A DNA stretch of 64,000 nucleotides from Aliisedimentitalea scapharcae (GTDB lineage: Bacteria; Pseudomonadota; Alphaproteobacteria; Rhodobacterales; Rhodobacteraceae): positions 3,658,001-3,722,000 of the forward strand of contig NZ_CP123584.1 of assembly GCF_045277565.1 (NCBI RefSeq). Direction: 5' to 3'. A program made the position numbers and the translations under genes. Below, piece after piece: positions 8,334 to 16,698 of the stretch. The notes beneath the pieces are model-generated. The model had not been told where the DNA came from. It ran no database searches and saw only the letters and a program-made list of their open reading frames with translations. How positions within the stretch are numbered: position 1 is the stretch's first letter; each line of letters begins with the position of its first letter.

Positions 8334-9515
8334 ATGGACGGTACTTTCCCGGACAGTCCGATTTTGCAACGGGTCAAGGATCTGCTGGGAGAAGACGGTT
8401 TTGCGAGGACATTTGCTCCGCTCGAAGAGGCCAGCGGCCTGCCCAATGCGGCCTATTGGTCGGATGAGTGGCTGGCGCTGGAAAAAGAGCATTGCTTTCG
8501 CCGGTCCTGGGTGTTTGCGGGCGCGGCGGCCGAATTGCCCGAACCCGGCGATATGAAACCAATAGAGATCGGCGGCGCGCCGCTGATCATCCTGTGCGAT
8601 CACGACAGGCAAATCCGCGCCCTGCACAATGTGTGCCGCCACCGCGGCGCGAAACTGGTAACAGAGCCATGCCAGAAGCGAACTCTCACCTGCCCCTATC
8701 ACGCCTGGGTTTACGGGCTGAACGGCAAGCTGCGGTCCCGGCCGCATTTCAACGGCCCCAACATCACCGATACGTTCAAGGACGGCGGCGGTGACAAGCT
8801 CGACCTGATCGAGGCCCGCTGCGAGGTCTGGAACGGCTGTGTCTTTGTCAATGTTTCGGGGGATGCGGAACCGCTGCTGGACTGGCTGGCTCCGTTGATG
8901 GAACGCACGCCAGGCTATGATTTCAATGCAATCCGCTGGGCCGGAAAGCTGGAGTTCGAAGTCAACGCCAACTGGAAGTTGGTCTATGAGAACTACATGG
9001 AAGGCTACCACGTCTTTGCCGTTCACCCCAAACTGCTGGACTTTGCGCCGATGAACGTGCGCTGGTCCGGCGAATGGGACCGGCATGTGTTCTACAATGA
9101 CTATGTCTTTCCTGCATTGGGCGAAGGTCGCGGAGACAGCTTGCCGCATTACCCCGGACTGTCCCAGGCAGACGCAAAACGCGGGCTGTGGTTCCTGTGC
9201 TTTCCACATTTTGCCGCAGAAGTGTTTCCCGACCAATTCACCGTTTTGGTGAGCTATCCCATCGCTCCGGACAAAACCCGCGAGGAATTGCATGTCTTCC
9301 TGATCGGGGACGCTGCCACCTCGGATGACCACGCCACCGCCCGCACCGCGCTGATGCAAATGTGGGACGATTTGAACCGAGAGGATCTGGGGATGTTGGA
9401 ATTGCTGCAACAGGGACGGTTGTCACCGGCGTATGACGGTGGGCGGCTCAGCCCGCATTGGGAGGGACCCACCCATGACTTTGGTCGCCGGGTCGTGGAA
9501 AGGATCCTGACATGA
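8334..9515 (+). CDS. Rieske-type aromatic ring-hydroxylating / betaine-demethylating oxygenase alpha subunit
   Basis: 393 aa from the ATG at 8334, chosen because a strong aaaggagcaaccc ribosome site precedes it; an upstream GTG at 8286 has none. The Rieske 2Fe-2S centre is explicit: CRHRGA, then CPYHAW (C-x-H ... C-x2-H) at about residues 97-119. The mononuclear iron site follows in ENYMEGYHVFAVHP at about 220, with the 2-His pair. Proteins of this size and order include glycine-betaine and stachydrine monooxygenases (GbcA/Stc2 type) as well as aromatic dioxygenases. The FAD/GcvT demethylase across the promoter and the TMADH-like gene favour N-demethylation. No reductase partner gene is adjacent. 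It overlaps the next gene by 4 bp. Confidence 0.88.
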   Translation: MDGTFPDSPILQRVKDLLGEDGFARTFAPLEEASGLPNAAYWSDEWLALEKEHCFRRSWVFAGAAAELPEPGDMKPIEIGGAPLIILCDHDRQIRALHNVCRHRGAKLVTEPCQKRTLTCPYHAWVYGLNGKLRSRPHFNGPNITDTFKDGGGDKLDLIEARCEVWNGCVFVNVSGDAEPLLDWLAPLMERTPGYDFNAIRWAGKLEFEVNANWKLVYENYMEGYHVFAVHPKLLDFAPMNVRWSGEWDRHVFYNDYVFPALGEGRGDSLPHYPGLSQADAKRGLWFLCFPHFAAEVFPDQFTVLVSYPIAPDKTREELHVFLIGDAATSDDHATARTALMQMWDDLNREDLGMLELLQQGRLSPAYDGGRLSPHWEGPTHDFGRRVVERILT

Positions 9516-10747
9516 CACATTTTGCCGACGAATTGGTCCAATCGGATGATTGGAGCGACCTCAGCCGCTTCAAGGACATGCCCGAAATCGACTTTGACCG
9601 GATGCACCGGTATCGCATAGGTCGGATCCGGGATGAATTGAAACGCAACGGGGCTGCCATGTGCGTTCTGGTCAGTCCGATCAGCCTGCGCTACGCGGTC
9701 GATTATCGCTCTTATGCGCTGTTTCAGTCGCACATCCCCACCACCTATCTGTTTGTCCCCCAGGAAGGGCCGGTGGTGATCCATGGCCTGTATGGTCCGC
9801 CGCCCGCAATGGTGGACGAAATCCGCCCCAACCGGGCGCTTTCCTATTTTGATGGCGGACCGGTTCTGGGCGAAAGCGCGTCGCTCCTGGCCGATGATGT
9901 GGTCAATTTCCTCGGCGAAATCGGCACTGACAACCGTCGTGTCGCTGTTGAATACGTCAACCCATCGCTGACCCTGGCTCTCAATCACCGCGGGCTGGAC
10001 GTCATCGACGGGGTGCTGATTTCGGAACAGGCCCGCGTCATCAAATCCATCGACGAAGTGGCATGTATACAATGGGCCGTCGACGTGGCCCAGCTGGGCA
10101 TCGCAAAACTGAAACAGGCGTTGAAACCGGGGGTCAGCGAGCTGCAGCTCTGGGGGCTGTTGAACTACACCAACCTCGCCAACAACGGCGATTGGCATGA
10201 CGGCCGGATGCTGGCATCTGGACCGCGCATAAACCCCTGGCTTCAGGAGGCGTCGCCCCGCCGGGTGGAATCCGGTGATCTCGTCGGGTTCGACACGGAT
10301 ATGATCGGCCCCTTTGGCTATTTCGCCGATATTTCACGCACGCTGCATTGCGGCCCCGCCAAACCGACAAAACGACAGCGCGACGTCTATCAGCTGGCAG
10401 CAGCCGAAATCGCTCACAACTTGGACCTGGTCAGACCAGGGGTGAGTTTCGCCGAGTTTCAGGACCGCGCCTTTCCGGTTCCCGAGGAATACCGCGAAAA
10501 CGCCTATACCTGTGTCGTCCACGCGGTTGGCATGTGTGATGAATACCCACGTATCAACCCAGGTTATCGCGGCGCCAACCCCTATGACGGTGTGATCGAA
10601 TCCGGAATGGTCCTGTGCGTCGAAAGCTATATGGGCGCACAAGGCGAAACCGGCGTGGGTGTCAAACTGGAACAACAGGTGCTTGTGACCGATGACGGGT
10701 ACAAATTGCTGTCGACCTATCCGCTGGAAGAGGCGTTGATGGAGTAA
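9512..10747 (+). CDS. M24-family metalloprotein, DddP-like (DMSP lyase relative or creatinase-type hydrolase)
   Basis: 411 aa; ATGA overlap with the Rieske gene. The pita-bread domain occupies the C-terminal two thirds. Metal ligands are visible as D261 and D263 (VGFDTDMIG), D273 (FADISRT), H337 (CVVHAVGMCDE), E371 (LCVESY) and E387 (KLEQQV). The segments RMLASGPRINPWLQE and HAVGMCDEYP closely resemble the DMSP lyase DddP as I recall it, including the residues at H minus 5 (Tyr332) and H plus 6 (Asp343) that act in DddP catalysis. Other M24 relatives are creatinase and Xaa-Pro dipeptidase. Function may be DMSP cleavage or, given the neighbours, hydrolysis of a related methylated compound. Confidence 0.75.
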   Translation: MTHFADELVQSDDWSDLSRFKDMPEIDFDRMHRYRIGRIRDELKRNGAAMCVLVSPISLRYAVDYRSYALFQSHIPTTYLFVPQEGPVVIHGLYGPPPAMVDEIRPNRALSYFDGGPVLGESASLLADDVVNFLGEIGTDNRRVAVEYVNPSLTLALNHRGLDVIDGVLISEQARVIKSIDEVACIQWAVDVAQLGIAKLKQALKPGVSELQLWGLLNYTNLANNGDWHDGRMLASGPRINPWLQEASPRRVESGDLVGFDTDMIGPFGYFADISRTLHCGPAKPTKRQRDVYQLAAAEIAHNLDLVRPGVSFAEFQDRAFPVPEEYRENAYTCVVHAVGMCDEYPRINPGYRGANPYDGVIESGMVLCVESYMGAQGETGVGVKLEQQVLVTDDGYKLLSTYPLEEALME

Positions 10748-11142
10748 CGCCCCGCCCCCTGCACGCGCCAAGGATGACGGCAGAACCCAGGTCCGCGTGT
10801 GATCTGACAGGGTCCGACCGTGCCCTTCTGAGGGCGTGGGGGCGGGTGTTACGCCCAAATTGGGTGCGACACTGGCCGACCACCAAGCCGTCTGTACGCC
10901 CAACAAACGCATCCGGAAACCTCTCCCGAAACACCAGACCGGCTTGTTGTCCTTCGCCCAAGGGCAGCAGACAGAAAGCGTTCTGCCCATTCATCACGCC
11001 AATCGGCCATCGACCTTTACCTGGGCCAGGGAAGGTCCCGTATTTACCGCCAAACCGGTGCGCAAATGGCACCCAAAATTGTTTCTTTGTCAGAATCCGA
11101 TGATCGCCTATAACCGAAACATACTTTCGAAAGGTGTATTTC
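10748..11142. other. Intergenic region upstream of the cadherin-like gene
   Basis: No convincing gene on either strand. The stretch must carry the promoter of the large gene that follows; its only clear signal is the ribosome site cgaaagg 8 bp before the ATG at 11143. No clean terminator for the DddP-like operon was seen. Confidence 0.4.
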
Positions 11143-14100
11143 ATGGCAGATCTGGTTCCACGCCTAATTAACAATGGTCGAGAAGGTGATTCCGAAATTC
11201 TTGATCCGGTTATTCCGGTTGTTGGGTCCGCACTGCTTCGACCTGAGGAAGAAGGATCGGGAGATGGCGGAACCGGGGGGCCAGTGGCGGACCGTATTCC
11301 TGATGTGCCGGAACCAGACTCTGAACCCGAAGAAGGGCATGAAGGCACCGATGACGCCTGGATTGATGACGCTTTTGGTGCTGATTTCATCGCGCCGCTT
11401 CCGGGCCCCTTTGACCCAACCCTGACCGCGCTGCAGCAATCGCAGGTGACGCAATTTTATGATGATTTGGATTTTTCCCTGTCACCCCAACCGGTCCTGA
11501 TCGACAGCTTTGCGGGGAATGACCGGATTATCGGGTCCGTCTTTGGTGACAATATCCAAAGCGGTGCTGGTGATGATACTGTTATGGGCGGACCCGGTGA
11601 CGACGAATTGGACGGAGATAGCGGATTTGATATTGCTGTCTACAAAGGGTCGATCCTGCAATATGCTGTCACCCGGATCGACGGGGATGAATTCGACGTC
11701 TCGGACATGTCTCACAATCTGAGTCACGATTTGGCTCCTGGTGCCCAAAGCGACGGCAGCGATCTTGTTGACGAAGGCACGGATGAACTGGAAGACTTCG
11801 AGGCCATTCGCTTTGCCGATTATCTCCTGCGTTTGGATGGGACGAACAACGCCCCCTTTGTTGTGGCTGAAGATCTGGTGACTCCGGAAAACGGACCTGC
11901 CCAGATAACCTTCCAAATCTACGACTTTGACGGGGATCCCGTCCTCATCGACAGTATTACGAGCGAAAGCGGCGCGGTGATCACCCCCATTATCCCTACC
12001 GGTGATCCGCAGATTCCGACCTTTTTCGGACGGGCCTTTCAGGCCTCCTATATTTACATACCAAACCCGACCTCCCTGGTCGCGGGAGAGTTTGCCGTCG
12101 ACACGATCACCTTTAGTGTGACAGACTCCTTCCCGGCGATTGCCATCCCTATCGGCGGTCCCGCATTTGTTCCGCGTATACCGCAGACAACGACAGTCAC
12201 GGTGAATGTCAACGTGGTGGGGGTCAATGACCCGTTGACGGCCAACGACGACGTGGCCGCGATCGACGAAGACAACACCGTCGAGATCGACGTTTTGGCC
12301 AATGATACCAGCGATGGCAACGAGGCGCTTTTTGTGCGCGAGGCCACGGCCGCAAATGGCAGCATCGAGATTCTGGAAAATGGGACGCTGAATTACACGC
12401 CTGATACAAATTTCAACGGCGTCGATACGATCACCTATGCAATTTGGAATGGAACCGAAAGCAGCTATACCGATACGGCACATGTGAGCGTAACCGTTGC
12501 CCCGATCAACGATCCGCCAGAGGCTCAGGCAGATCGGGCAAGCACAAACGAAGATGTTCCGGTCAACATTGATGTTCTGGCAAATGACACAGACATTGAC
12601 GGGGATATTTTGACCGTCCTTTCGGCCAGCGCGGCCAACGGAACGGTCAACGTCGAATCCGACAACACCCTGACGTACACACCCAATTTGAATTTCAATG
12701 GTCGGGATCAGATCACCTATATGATCAGCGACGGCGAAGGAGGCACCGATACCGGATTTGTCGGCGTGACCATCACCCCGGTCAATGACGATCCAATTGG
12801 TGTTGACGACACTGTTGCACCGATCCTCGAAGACGGGATGGTCGTCATCGACGTCCTGGCAAATGACTTTGACGTCGACGGCGACTCGCCGCTGGTCATC
12901 ACCGGGTTCGGCACTCAGCTAGGTGGCGTGGCTGCGCTGACCAATGACGGTCAGATGCGGTTTACTGCTGCCAAGGATTTCAACGGTCCGGCGCAGGTTC
13001 AGTATTTTATCAGCGACGGGAATGGTGGCACTGGATCAGCTCTTGTCGATCTTGTGATCACGCCGGTCAACGACGCCCCGACGACGACCTTTGGTAGTAT
13101 CGTCGCCGATGAGGATGACGGGCTGATCACGATCCAGCTCAGGGATTTTGCCAACGACGTAGACGGCGACGTCCTGAGCTTTTCTGATATCTCCGCAAAT
13201 CGGGCTGGTACCCTGATCCCGTTCACGATCACGGATGAAACCAGCCCGGTCCAACCCTTTGAAAATGGCTTGATCACCTTTGATCCCGAAATCCTGGGCC
13301 TGGACAGCGGCGAAAGTGCCCAAACCACGTTTACCTTTACGGTGAACGACAACAGCGGCGATACGGGCAACGACACAGCCACAGGAACCTTCGATTTGAC
13401 GATCAACGGGGCCGATGAACCCTCTACTCCACCGGTCTTTGACGGCGTTACAAATCTGGCCGTGACCGCCGATGAAGGCGACGGAGCGATCCGCATTCCA
13501 CTCAGCGACCTTGTTACGGATGGCAGTATCGAAGCGAGAACAGCCAATTCGTTGATCACAAACAATTACCTGGGCCTTGGGATAACGATCCCAAGGTTGT
13601 TCACTGTTTCCGAAGGCCCGGACGGGCCGGTTTTGGTGATCGAGCCGGATCAGCTTTACATACAAGGGGGGGAGACCGAACCGTCTCCTCCTGCAGCCGG
13701 TGACTCTATCCTGTCCGAAGGCGAGACGGAAATACACACCCTAACCATCGATGTCCTGGCTGCGAACGGGTGGCCAACAACTACAGCAACCGTATTGCTG
13801 ACCCTGGTTGGAGACACGCCCGGTGCAGACGACCCAACCAACCAACCTCCGACAGGCGGGGGGAGTTTGGGCGATATCATCGTTGATGACCCGTTAACGA
13901 CCACCTTTACTTTCGATCTGGATGATTTTGCATCCGATGACTATTTCGGAACAGATTCGGCAACAAGCCCGCTGGCCTTTACCATTGGTGATCTTGTTGT
14001 CGGCAATGACGACAGCACCTGGACACTGACATCACCAACTGTCACTTTCAACAATACCACAAATGAGGTCACGATCGACCTGGCCGCTATCGACGCCTTG

Positions 14101-15009
14101 CTGGACGACGACACCAACGGCCAGGGCGTTCTTCACTTCACCATCAGTGACGGCACCTTCACTGTTAATGCCGAGATGCGAGCAAGCTTTGTCGATCCAT
14201 TGGATTCACCCCCTGATCCTGTGCCCGTGCCCGATGAATTCATTCTCGATTTCGAAGAATTTTCTTCGGATCCTGATTCAAACATTCAGATCACAGGATC
14301 CAAAGGGTTTGTCTTTTCCGGAAATGCCACTGTGGTCGAAACCGACGAAATTTCTGGAGCGCGCACCCCTGGCGGCACAATCAATGGTCAGACCACCGAT
14401 CCCGGGGACAACGTTCTCGTCGCATTGCCTTCGACAATTACCACAAGCGAAACGCTTCTGGATTCGACCGGTGCGCCTGAGCGCGACGAAGAAGGCAACC
14501 TCATTGTTGTTGAAACCACTGTGGTCGATGCGGAATTTGCGATCCAAGGGCCGGGCAGCGCGCTCGTAATCGGCGAAAACGGAGCATTGATTGGTTCTGG
14601 CTTGGCAGGCGGCACCCCACCGCCGTTGCCCGTTGCTTTGCCAGAAGACGTAGGTCAGGCATTTGACCTAAACAGTCTTTCTCTGAACCCATCTTCGGGT
14701 GAGAGCGTGATCGTGACCATGACAACCTACGATTTGGGGGTGACCGAAGTTGTCAATCCCTTTAATACATCGTTTGCCAGTTTCTACTTGAACCTGGTCG
14801 AACGGGATAGCTTTGACTTTACAGTCAATGCCAGCACCCCCGCACTCGAGATTGATTTCGACGACGCCACCCTGCCCGGCGGTATCGCAAATCCCGATCC
14901 AACCGTGTTTGATGATCTATATGCGGTCGAATTTACAACCGCTGATGGCACTGCGATTATTTTGGACGATATCTCGCTGTCCCTCGTTTCGGATGCCGTG
15001 CCGATTTGA
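11143..15009 (+). CDS. Large cadherin-like tandem-domain protein with RTX-type calcium motifs
   Basis: 1288 aa from the ATG at 11143, preceded by cgaaagg; a GTG 9 bp further upstream is in frame but lacks a site. Very acidic, with no N-terminal signal peptide, as in type I-secreted proteins. A short RTX block (GNDRIIGSVFGDNIQSGAGD, then GGPGDDELDG) lies at about 125-160. At least three tandem cadherin-like/VCBS domains of about 90 residues follow, each with an NDxP start, IDVLANDT and a closing VTITPVND, then a fourth, more divergent one. The C-terminal 250 residues contain an anchor-like domain ending in DDISLSLVSDAVPI. Probably a secreted or surface adhesin or matrix protein. No T1SS genes are in the window. 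Confidence 0.85.
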   Translation: MADLVPRLINNGREGDSEILDPVIPVVGSALLRPEEEGSGDGGTGGPVADRIPDVPEPDSEPEEGHEGTDDAWIDDAFGADFIAPLPGPFDPTLTALQQSQVTQFYDDLDFSLSPQPVLIDSFAGNDRIIGSVFGDNIQSGAGDDTVMGGPGDDELDGDSGFDIAVYKGSILQYAVTRIDGDEFDVSDMSHNLSHDLAPGAQSDGSDLVDEGTDELEDFEAIRFADYLLRLDGTNNAPFVVAEDLVTPENGPAQITFQIYDFDGDPVLIDSITSESGAVITPIIPTGDPQIPTFFGRAFQASYIYIPNPTSLVAGEFAVDTITFSVTDSFPAIAIPIGGPAFVPRIPQTTTVTVNVNVVGVNDPLTANDDVAAIDEDNTVEIDVLANDTSDGNEALFVREATAANGSIEILENGTLNYTPDTNFNGVDTITYAIWNGTESSYTDTAHVSVTVAPINDPPEAQADRASTNEDVPVNIDVLANDTDIDGDILTVLSASAANGTVNVESDNTLTYTPNLNFNGRDQITYMISDGEGGTDTGFVGVTITPVNDDPIGVDDTVAPILEDGMVVIDVLANDFDVDGDSPLVITGFGTQLGGVAALTNDGQMRFTAAKDFNGPAQVQYFISDGNGGTGSALVDLVITPVNDAPTTTFGSIVADEDDGLITIQLRDFANDVDGDVLSFSDISANRAGTLIPFTITDETSPVQPFENGLITFDPEILGLDSGESAQTTFTFTVNDNSGDTGNDTATGTFDLTINGADEPSTPPVFDGVTNLAVTADEGDGAIRIPLSDLVTDGSIEARTANSLITNNYLGLGITIPRLFTVSEGPDGPVLVIEPDQLYIQGGETEPSPPAAGDSILSEGETEIHTLTIDVLAANGWPTTTATVLLTLVGDTPGADDPTNQPPTGGGSLGDIIVDDPLTTTFTFDLDDFASDDYFGTDSATSPLAFTIGDLVVGNDDSTWTLTSPTVTFNNTTNEVTIDLAAIDALLDDDTNGQGVLHFTISDGTFTVNAEMRASFVDPLDSPPDPVPVPDEFILDFEEFSSDPDSNIQITGSKGFVFSGNATVVETDEISGARTPGGTINGQTTDPGDNVLVALPSTITTSETLLDSTGAPERDEEGNLIVVETTVVDAEFAIQGPGSALVIGENGALIGSGLAGGTPPPLPVALPEDVGQAFDLNSLSLNPSSGESVIVTMTTYDLGVTEVVNPFNTSFASFYLNLVERDSFDFTVNASTPALEIDFDDATLPGGIANPDPTVFDDLYAVEFTTADGTAIILDDISLSLVSDAVPI

Positions 15010-15457
15010 TCGCTGCCGATTGCGTGATCAGCAACCCAAAGAGTTGGGGCGTCAACCTGTGGTGCCTGTCTGCGTGAGCGCGCGGTGATCTGACCAACGC
15101 AAGGTTTCCAACAGCGGGATGTGCTGCATGGGGCATCCAGGTTTCCCGTCTTTTTCCTCTGGGTGGCGGAGGCGGGATAACTTTGGTCTTTCGCTTTGAA
15201 TTCACCAAATGTCCCCTGCCCCTTTCCTTGGGCCCCAAGGCTCGACGGAGCACGTGAAACACATCCCAGAAGGTGTCTGAACAATTGCCCCAAACGTGGC
15301 GGGATTTGCAGCGCCTGATCGGTGTTGTGGGAAATACGATATGACCCGATATCGAAACACAATGTCCCAAATTCAAAATTCATTTGACGGTGGTTTCCTT
15401 ACCTTCAGTGTCAGAAGGCGAACACATCGAACGCCACAGTCAAAAAGGTTGGAACCC
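15010..15457. other. Intergenic region, no gene seen
   Basis: About 450 bp between two plus-strand genes. No credible coding frame. The last 30 bp carry the ribosome site (caaaaaggttgg) for the small secreted protein. The rest shows no repeat or RNA gene that I can support. Confidence 0.4.
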
Positions 15458-15754
15458 ATGACAAACGCACGCAAAAACACCGTACTCGCAACCCTCGCCG
15501 CCGCAATGATGTTGGCCCTGCCGATGAGCGCCCAGGCTGATTACGTCGCCGAAAAAGCCGTCCGTGGTGCCGTGGCTGGTGCGGCTGTCGCTGAAGCCAC
15601 CGGTGGCGATGCCGCCCAGGGTGCCGCGGTCGGAGCCGCAGTCGGAGCTGTTGCTGGTGCGGTTCAAAAAGATGACTTCGAAGACCGGGTCCACCACAAC
15701 AACAACAATCGCGGCAACAACGGCCACCACAAAGGCCAGCGCAAGCACCGCTGA
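15458..15754 (+). CDS. Small secreted glycine-zipper protein
   Basis: 98 aa. An N-terminal Sec signal peptide (MTNARKN, then a hydrophobic TLAAAMMLALPMSAQA stretch) should be cleaved after AQA. The mature part has a glycine/alanine zipper (about 30-70; AVRGAVAGAAVAEATGG, GAAVGAAVGAVAGAV) and an Asn/His-rich basic tail (HHNNNNRGNNGHHKG). Glycine zippers insert in or pack against the outer membrane. No catalytic motif is present. The ATG at 15458 was chosen over more upstream in-frame starts because the signal peptide begins there. A good hairpin terminator follows at 15817. Confidence 0.8.
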   Translation: MTNARKNTVLATLAAAMMLALPMSAQADYVAEKAVRGAVAGAAVAEATGGDAAQGAAVGAAVGAVAGAVQKDDFEDRVHHNNNNRGNNGHHKGQRKHR

Positions 15755-15816
15755 CAGAATAACCGGAACGGTTAACCCCTTCCAACCTGGGCCGGATCCC
15801 TCTGGCCTTCTGCTTC

Positions 15817-15850
15817 AAACCCGATCGGCCGCGCGCTGATCGGGTTTGTT
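15817..15850 (+). terminator. Rho-independent terminator after the glycine-zipper gene
   Basis: A perfect 10-bp stem, aaacccgatc paired with gatcgggttt, around an 11-nt GC-rich loop; the T-rich right arm runs into ttgttgcc. It lies 63 bp after the stop codon and separates this gene from the convergent acyltransferase-like gene. Confidence 0.75.
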
Positions 15851-15986
15851 GCCTTTTGCCTGGTGCCACGCGACCGCCTGCCCATCATCTGAGCGGGCTG
15901 ACCTTTTGGGTTGGGCCAATGCCTTCCTTGGCTCGGGTTCAGGACGCAGCTGCGCGCTCTGGTCCTCGACAGGACTGTGGGTTTAC

Positions 15987-16664
15987 TCAGCTTCTCGGCA
16001 GCCGACGCACTTTCGGGCGGATGAGACGGACATAACGAGGGGTCTTTCCGTTCTTTCCGTAGTCACGGACATAATAACATAGATCCATTGCCGCCAGTTG
16101 GTTGTCCCGCAATCCCTTGATCAGAAACCGGGCTGTTTCGGTGTCGATTGCCTGAACCGCGAGCACAACAACAGCAGCCCCTGGTGTAGCGGTTTCAAAG
16201 CTTTCAAACGGTATTCCCTTGCGCATCCAGTCCTCGGCACCTTGGGGGGCAGTAAATGCCCAGCAGGCAAAGCCGACCGCCTTGTTCGCCCGTCGCGCGA
16301 AAACATAATAGTTCCGGTCGATCGCACTGAGCATTATGCCCCCCGACATGCCCATCGGCATATCGCGAAACGGCGTCTCTCCCGCAAGCAGACGCAAGGC
16401 AAGACCCGCCGCCTCATTCGGGTCCTTCAGACGCATCATCCCGAGCGTTTCTGTTTCTGTCATATCCTCGTGACACTCATGCAATTTAAGGAATATCAAT
16501 ACTTCGCGGCGCTCATCCAAGGGTGGTGCGCAGGGTTCAGCCACCTCTGGCATTGCTGCCTGTTGCAGGTCAGATTGGGCCAGAATGGTATCTTTGTCTA
16601 AGTTTTTCTGATGTTTAATCGACCAACGGGCCTTTTTGCTTTCGGTAAAACCCATGATCGTCAT
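15987..16664 (-). CDS. HlyC-like toxin-activating lysine acyltransferase relative
   Basis: 225 aa. The middle of the protein (about 90-150) matches the HlyC/RTX acyltransferase pattern: an AIDRNYYVFARRANKAVGF block like HlyC's segment where a strand is followed by an arginine and a CSWA-like motif (here FACWAFTAP). The C-terminus ends in a basic PRYVRLIRPKVRR tail. HlyC enzymes transfer an acyl chain from acyl-ACP to a lysine of an RTX protein in the cytoplasm. The catalytic histidine expected near the start of the domain is not obvious, so activity is doubtful. It diverges from the CHRD/RTX gene 34 bp away, which would be the natural substrate. Assignment is moderate. Confidence 0.5.
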   Translation of the reverse strand: MTIMGFTESKKARWSIKHQKNLDKDTILAQSDLQQAAMPEVAEPCAPPLDERREVLIFLKLHECHEDMTETETLGMMRLKDPNEAAGLALRLLAGETPFRDMPMGMSGGIMLSAIDRNYYVFARRANKAVGFACWAFTAPQGAEDWMRKGIPFESFETATPGAAVVVLAVQAIDTETARFLIKGLRDNQLAAMDLCYYVRDYGKNGKTPRYVRLIRPKVRRLPRS

Positions 16665-16698
16665 GCCGCGGGGCCGCCTATTGGGTGGGGGATGGACG

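Noticed and set aside
9512..10747. Assigning the gene symbol dddP
   Set aside because: Catalytic residues match from memory, but the genomic context is atypical and substrate cannot be inferred without phylogeny.
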